Shown one piece after another: positions 14,323 through 17,958 of a DNA stretch of 17,958 nucleotides. This DNA is from Polaribacter sp. (lineage in GTDB: Bacteria > Bacteroidota > Bacteroidia > Flavobacteriales > Flavobacteriaceae). The stretch is from positions 1-17,958 of the forward strand of contig JANQTK010000169.1 of NCBI GenBank assembly GCA_030731695.1, in the 5' to 3' direction. Each line of letters begins with the position of its first letter. The first letter of the stretch is position 1. The notes below the pieces were generated by a model. It saw only the letters and a list, made by a program, of their open reading frames with translations. It did not search any database and had not been told where the DNA came from. The position numbers and the translations under genes are program-made.

Positions 14323-16179
14323 ATGAAAAGAAAAACGCTTTTATTACTTAGTCTCCAACTATCAATTTTTACATCGTTTGGGCAAAATATAACTGGTAAA
14401 TGGTACGAAACTCAAAATGCAAGTTTAGAAATCAACATTGAAAAGAACAACGATACTTATTTTGGGACTTTTAACTGGGAATTTAAAGGCTGGGTTAACA
14501 TAATAAATGTACCCCTTAAGAATTTAAGCATTAAGAACGATTCTCTTTTCTTTGATTTGACACTTGATTTAACACCTGGAAGCTTTGAGCTTAGTTTCAA
14601 ATTAAGAAAAGATACTGAAACGGATTCTTACAAAGGCTTTTATTATCTCGAATCACGCCAATTAGAACCCATTACTTTGAGTCGAACTCCGATTTCACGT
14701 GATATGACCATTGCTCCAATAGTAGAAAAAAAATATACCAGACAAGACACTTTAAGAGGGAAAATAACGGATAAAAGAGCTTGGTGGAATTTAACACACT
14801 ACGATTTAGATTTTGAATTAGATATCGAAAAAAAGTTCATTAAAGGTTCAAATACCATCACATATACCGTATTAGAATCAAAGAACGACATGCAAATAGA
14901 TTTGCAACCTCCATTGAAAATCACGAAAGTTATTCAAGCAGGTGAAGCGTTGCCATTTACTCAAGAAGGAAATGCATATTTCATTCATTTGAAAGAAAAT
15001 CAACGAATAGGGTCTTCAAAAAAGATTGAGATTTTTTATGAAGGAAATCCAAAGGAAGCACCAAATGCCCCATTTGATGGTGGCTTTTCATGGGTGAAAG
15101 ATGCGAATGGCAAACCGTTTGTCTTTACGTCATGTCAAGGGGAAGGTGCAAGCTTGTGGTGGCCAAACAAGGATCACTTGTACGATGAGCCAGATAATGG
15201 GATGATCATACATGTAACCTTTCCCAAAGATCTTATGGCTGTTGCCAATGGTAAGCTAACAGCAACCAAAAAAAATAAAAATGGTACAACAACCTATCAA
15301 TGGACGGTAGTAAACCCAATTAACAATTACGGAGTCGCTCTTAACGTGGCAGATTACGTCCATTTTTCAGAGCCATACAAGGGGATGAAAGGAACATTAG
15401 CATGTGATTATTATGTGTTACCCGAAAACCTTGAAAAAGCCAAGGTTCAGTTTAAACAGGCACATTCAATGTTAGAAGCTTTTGAACATTGGTTTGGTCC
15501 TTATCCATTTTATGAAGACAGTTATAAACTGGTAGAGGGTGTTGGCATGGAGCATCAAAGTTCTGTAGGCTACGCTAGATATACTAATGGGTATGATGGT
15601 AGAGATATTTCAGGATCTGGTTGGGGATTAAAATTCGATTATTTGCTTATTCACGAATCTGGTCACGAATGGTTTGCAAATAACATCACCTACAAAGACA
15701 TGGCAGATATGTGGGTGTCTGAAGCATTCACTACCTATGCTGAAGCCTTGTATGTGGAATATCATTTTGGGAAAAAAGCTGGCGAAGAATATATGAAAGG
15801 CATATCTCATAGCATCGAAAATAAAATCCCAATTATTGGAGATTACGATGTAAATGATAAGGATATCACCCAAGATATTTATACGAAAGGTGCTACCCTT
15901 TTGCACACGCTAAGGCATGTAATCAATGATGATGAAAAGTGGAGAGCTATTCTTACTGGATTAAATACAGCATTCTATCATAAAACAGTGACCACCGCAG
16001 AGATTGAAAATTACATTTCACAACAGTCAGGCTTAAACCTAAAGACCTTTTTTGATCAGTACTTAAGAACCGTTCAAATCCCATCGTTGGAGTATTTTTT
16101 TGAGGAAAACAAATTTGCCTATCGCTGGATAAATACTGTCCCAGGATTTCATATATATGCCTTTAAAAGTAAAACTTGA
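14323..16179 (+). CDS. M1 family aminopeptidase with extra N-terminal domain, frameshifted near its 3' end
   Basis: Exported zinc peptidase. A signal peptide (MKRKTLLLLSLQLSIFTSFG, cleaved near SFG-QN) is followed by an extra beta-rich domain (about 22-125, starting ITGKWYE) like that found before serine hydrolases in Bacteroidetes. The M1 part starts near residue 140 (TRQDTLRGKITDKRAWWNLTHYDLDFE), with the substrate loop GMEHQ (408-412) and zinc ligands His444, His448 and Glu467 in HESGHEWF and SEAFTTY. The frame ends at residue 618, but the true C-terminus continues in another frame after an (AT)4 tract at 16151-16158. Removing one AT pair twice (4 bases) would restore a 659-residue protein. 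Catalytic residues precede the break, so activity may remain. Confidence 0.88.
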   Translation: MKRKTLLLLSLQLSIFTSFGQNITGKWYETQNASLEINIEKNNDTYFGTFNWEFKGWVNIINVPLKNLSIKNDSLFFDLTLDLTPGSFELSFKLRKDTETDSYKGFYYLESRQLEPITLSRTPISRDMTIAPIVEKKYTRQDTLRGKITDKRAWWNLTHYDLDFELDIEKKFIKGSNTITYTVLESKNDMQIDLQPPLKITKVIQAGEALPFTQEGNAYFIHLKENQRIGSSKKIEIFYEGNPKEAPNAPFDGGFSWVKDANGKPFVFTSCQGEGASLWWPNKDHLYDEPDNGMIIHVTFPKDLMAVANGKLTATKKNKNGTTTYQWTVVNPINNYGVALNVADYVHFSEPYKGMKGTLACDYYVLPENLEKAKVQFKQAHSMLEAFEHWFGPYPFYEDSYKLVEGVGMEHQSSVGYARYTNGYDGRDISGSGWGLKFDYLLIHESGHEWFANNITYKDMADMWVSEAFTTYAEALYVEYHFGKKAGEEYMKGISHSIENKIPIIGDYDVNDKDITQDIYTKGATLLHTLRHVINDDEKWRAILTGLNTAFYHKTVTTAEIENYISQQSGLNLKTFFDQYLRTVQIPSLEYFFEENKFAYRWINTVPGFHIYAFKSKT

Positions 16180-16306
16180 TGGCAAAGAGCAGTGGATTAA
16201 ACCAACCACCAATTGGACACATGAGTATACCAAAAGCACCGCCAAAGAATTGATTATTGATGCTAATTTTTATGTGGCTGCTTTTAAGAATATGAAATAT
16301 GAATAG
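16157..16306 (+). pseudogene. Out-of-frame C-terminal end of the M1 aminopeptidase
   Basis: Directly after the (AT)4 tract a second frame reads MPLKVKLDGKEQWIKPT and continues for 49 codons to TAG. GF-x-MPLKV followed by a WIKPT segment is the expected ending of this M1 subfamily, so these codons belong to the gene that begins at 14323. It is not an independent gene: it overlaps the upstream frame and is too short. Confidence 0.75.
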
Positions 16307-16345
16307 TACTGATAAAAAATAAGAATAAAATTTAATCAAATAATT

Positions 16346-17596
16346 ATGAATCAAACAGACAACCAATTGAAGCCAACCCAAATTGCCGAACGTATTGATT
16401 TTTTAGATGTACTACGGGGTATTGCCATACAGTTTATATTTATGGCCAATATTCTTACTTTTTCAGGTATCTTTTTCTTTGCAGCAACCTTTAGAAATCC
16501 AAAGGCGGTATGGGCATCAGATGACCTGTTAGATTTTATCTCGTTTACTTTAATCGACGGAAAATTCTACTCCATATTTTCATTATTGTTTGGTATTGGT
16601 TGTATGATGCAATACCAAAAGTTCAAAAAGAGTAACAAACCATTTGCATCGTTCTTTAACAGCAGAATGTTCTGGTTGCTTGTTTTCGGGCTTATCCATT
16701 TAGTTGGATTTTGGATGGGTGATATTTTAACGCTATATGCGCTGTTAGGTTTTTTATTGGTATTTTTTAAAGATACAGCAAACAAAAAGCTCTTAAGTTT
16801 TGCAGCCATTTTAATTCTAATGCCTTTACTAAATTGGTTTATTATTCATTTCATAAAATTCGATTATCCCCAGTTTTTTTTCCAAAAAAGCCTAGACCTT
16901 TGGAATTACTTTGGCTATCCACCTTCGGAGTATAATGGCGAATCCTTTGTTGACATGCAATACTACATGAATAATGTTAATTGGGTAGACTTTTTTAAAA
17001 TGAACCTATCTATTGCATTTGTACGTGTAGGATTTATTTTAGAAGAAGGTCGTATTTTTAAAGTCTTTGGCATCTTTTTAATAGGCTTGTGGGCTGGTCG
17101 TAAAATTTTAAATGAAGGACTTTTAAGTAATATCAAATTTTTAAAGAAGATAGCATTTATAGGCATAGGAATTGGTTTGCCTATAAGTATTGTTAGAACT
17201 TATTTTGTTTTTTTTGGAGGCCAATCTACTATGATTAGCTTTCTAAAAACGTTAAACTATGCACTCAGCACCGTGCCTTTAGCACTGGGTTATGCAGCAC
17301 TGCTCGCCATTATTTATTACAAAAAACCAGCTATATTGAATTGCATAGCACCAGTAGGTAAAATGGCTTTCACCAATTACCTGATGCAAACTGCAATCTC
17401 CATAGTTATTTTTTACAAACTCGGTTTTGGTTTTGCGGGGCAATTTGGGTTTACGGTAATTATGCTCATCGCCATCAGTATCTTTCTACTTCAAGTGCTG
17501 TTTAGCACCATTTGGTTAAAATATTTTAGGTTCGGGCCCTTGGAGTGGATTTGGAGGCAACTTACTTACAAACAGCTCATTACAATCAAAAAATAA
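16346..17596 (+). CDS. DUF418 (YeiB-like) multi-pass membrane protein
   Basis: Inner-membrane protein of 416 residues with about eight or more hydrophobic helices (for example near 27-50, 66-90, 112-145 and 150-172, and several between 225 and 400). The N-terminal ERIDFLDVLRGIAIQFIFMANI is the hallmark of the YeiB/DUF418 family; the C-terminus FGPLEWIWRQLTYKQ matches the DUF418 end, where FGPxEWxWR is strongly conserved. Biochemical role is not established for the family; some relatives act as acyltransferases or transporters by prediction. It starts 39 bp after the end of the M1 gene's displaced tail and could share its transcript. The family call is firm, the function open. Confidence 0.9.
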   Translation: MNQTDNQLKPTQIAERIDFLDVLRGIAIQFIFMANILTFSGIFFFAATFRNPKAVWASDDLLDFISFTLIDGKFYSIFSLLFGIGCMMQYQKFKKSNKPFASFFNSRMFWLLVFGLIHLVGFWMGDILTLYALLGFLLVFFKDTANKKLLSFAAILILMPLLNWFIIHFIKFDYPQFFFQKSLDLWNYFGYPPSEYNGESFVDMQYYMNNVNWVDFFKMNLSIAFVRVGFILEEGRIFKVFGIFLIGLWAGRKILNEGLLSNIKFLKKIAFIGIGIGLPISIVRTYFVFFGGQSTMISFLKTLNYALSTVPLALGYAALLAIIYYKKPAILNCIAPVGKMAFTNYLMQTAISIVIFYKLGFGFAGQFGFTVIMLIAISIFLLQVLFSTIWLKYFRFGPLEWIWRQLTYKQLITIKK

Positions 17597-17676
17597 AAAA
17601 ACTATTATTCCTACTGATACTGGCGATTACAGCCTGCAAATCGTCAATTGAAAAGGCTGAATCAACAAAATTTTAG
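17593..17676 (+). pseudogene. Lipoprotein gene remnant lacking a normal start codon
   Basis: Overlapping the DUF418 stop, one frame reads KKLLFLLILAITACKSSIEKAE and stops at 17674-17676. This is a textbook lipoprotein signal peptide: basic start, hydrophobic core and lipobox ITAC with a Cys at 17635-17637. Where ATG is expected the codon is ATA, and only about 13 residues follow the Cys. The same frame stays open for another 32 codons after the stop (to 17775), so a nonsense mutation is possible. The gene is probably dead; translation from ATA cannot be excluded. Confidence 0.5.
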
Positions 17677-17727
17677 GCTTTTAAAACGGTGGTAGATGCA
17701 GTTCTAAACGGTAGCTTACACCCGAAA

Positions 17728-17748
17728 GGCGGATTTGCAATCCGTGCC
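17728..17748. repeat. REP-like palindrome upstream of the RAYT transposase
   Basis: GGCGGATT, TGC loop, then AATCCGTGCC. The arms CGGATT and AATCCG are perfectly complementary, and GGC can pair with GCC around a 2-base GT bulge. Short bulged GC-rich hairpins of this kind are the recognition sites of REP-associated tyrosine transposases, and one starts about 90 bp downstream. Confidence 0.55.
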
Positions 17749-17840
17749 AATCCTAAATTCCAAATACTGAATTAATCACAATTGTAATAATTCTGTGAAA
17801 CAAAAAAGATAACCCGACCTCAAAGCACCAATTGGAGATT

Positions 17841-17958
17841 ATGACCTCATTATTCAAAAACAACTATAGAATTAAATCTGCTCGCCTACAAAATTGGGAT
17901 TACAGTGCTGAGGCTGCCTATTTTATTACCATTTGTACCTCCAATAGAACGCATTTTT
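17841..17958 (+). CDS. REP-associated tyrosine transposase (RAYT, Y1_Tnp), N-terminal part cut by window edge
   Basis: Only 39 codons are inside the window. They read TSLFKNNYRIKSARLQNWD followed by YSAEAAYFITICTSNRTHF. The YR-x-x-SARLQ-x-WDY-x-x-x-AAYFITICT pattern is the typical opening of Bacteroidetes RAYT proteins of the IS200-like Y1 transposase superfamily (PF01797). The HUH histidines and catalytic tyrosine would lie beyond the edge. These enzymes cleave single-stranded DNA at REP hairpins and are usually single-copy domesticated relatives of IS200. A GGAG sits three bases before the ATG, unusual in this genome's genes. A REP-like palindrome lies upstream, supporting the call. Confidence 0.85.
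   Translation, partial: MTSLFKNNYRIKSARLQNWDYSAEAAYFITICTSNRTHF

Noticed and set aside
16157..16306. Independent small gene starting at ATG 16157
   Set aside because: Its sequence is the expected C-terminus of the M1 peptidase, displaced by a frameshift at the AT tract.
1..17958. CRISPR array, tRNA or rRNA genes
   Set aside because: No regularly spaced direct repeats and no recognisable tRNA or rRNA sequence was seen on either strand, as far as reading by eye allows.

Overview
The window looks like a chromosomal segment of a Bacteroidota bacterium, most likely a Flavobacteriaceae member. The evidence is the AT-rich DNA, the Bacteroidetes -7 promoter boxes (TAnnTTTG) before several genes, the lack of strong Shine-Dalgarno sequences, and gene families typical of flavobacteria. 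The species cannot be named from the sequence alone.

Region 1 (1-6426): the 3' end of argH meets, tail to tail, a minus-strand carotenoid cluster. In transcription order it reads merR/carH-like regulator, crtI, crtB, crtZ, [mntA-hepT toxin-antitoxin pair], crtY. CrtB condenses GGPP to phytoene, CrtI desaturates it to lycopene, CrtY cyclises lycopene to beta-carotene, and CrtZ hydroxylates that to zeaxanthin. GGPP synthase (crtE) is not in the window. The regulator has a MerR DNA-binding domain plus a B12-binding module with the W-x9-EH and ExHxxG motifs of CarH photoreceptors. A perfect 15-bp palindrome sits on the crtI promoter. Together these suggest B12/light-controlled pigment synthesis.

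Region 2 (6427-12274): an ECF sigma factor and a four-helix membrane protein (divergent from merR), low-specificity threonine aldolase, a secreted metzincin-like zinc metalloprotease, and prfB (RF2). prfB has no programmed frameshift. The metalloprotease and prfB are divergent, and both predicted -33 elements lie inside one 13-bp palindrome.

Region 3 (12275-17958): an accessory region showing decay and mobility. It holds a second MNT nucleotidyltransferase whose HepT partner is internally deleted around a terminator-like hairpin; a 321-bp non-coding stretch with inverted repeats; a GNAT acetyltransferase plus VOC gene followed by a long imperfect hairpin resembling an integron attC site; an M1 aminopeptidase with an extra N-terminal domain and a frameshift at an (AT)4 tract; a DUF418 membrane protein; the remnant of a lipoprotein gene; and, at the right edge, a REP-like palindrome just upstream of the start of a REP-associated tyrosine transposase (RAYT).

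No tRNA, rRNA, CRISPR array or integrase was seen. The strongest leads are the CarH-like switch with its candidate operator, the toxin-antitoxin pair inside the pigment operon, the gutted second hepT, and the attC-like hairpin.
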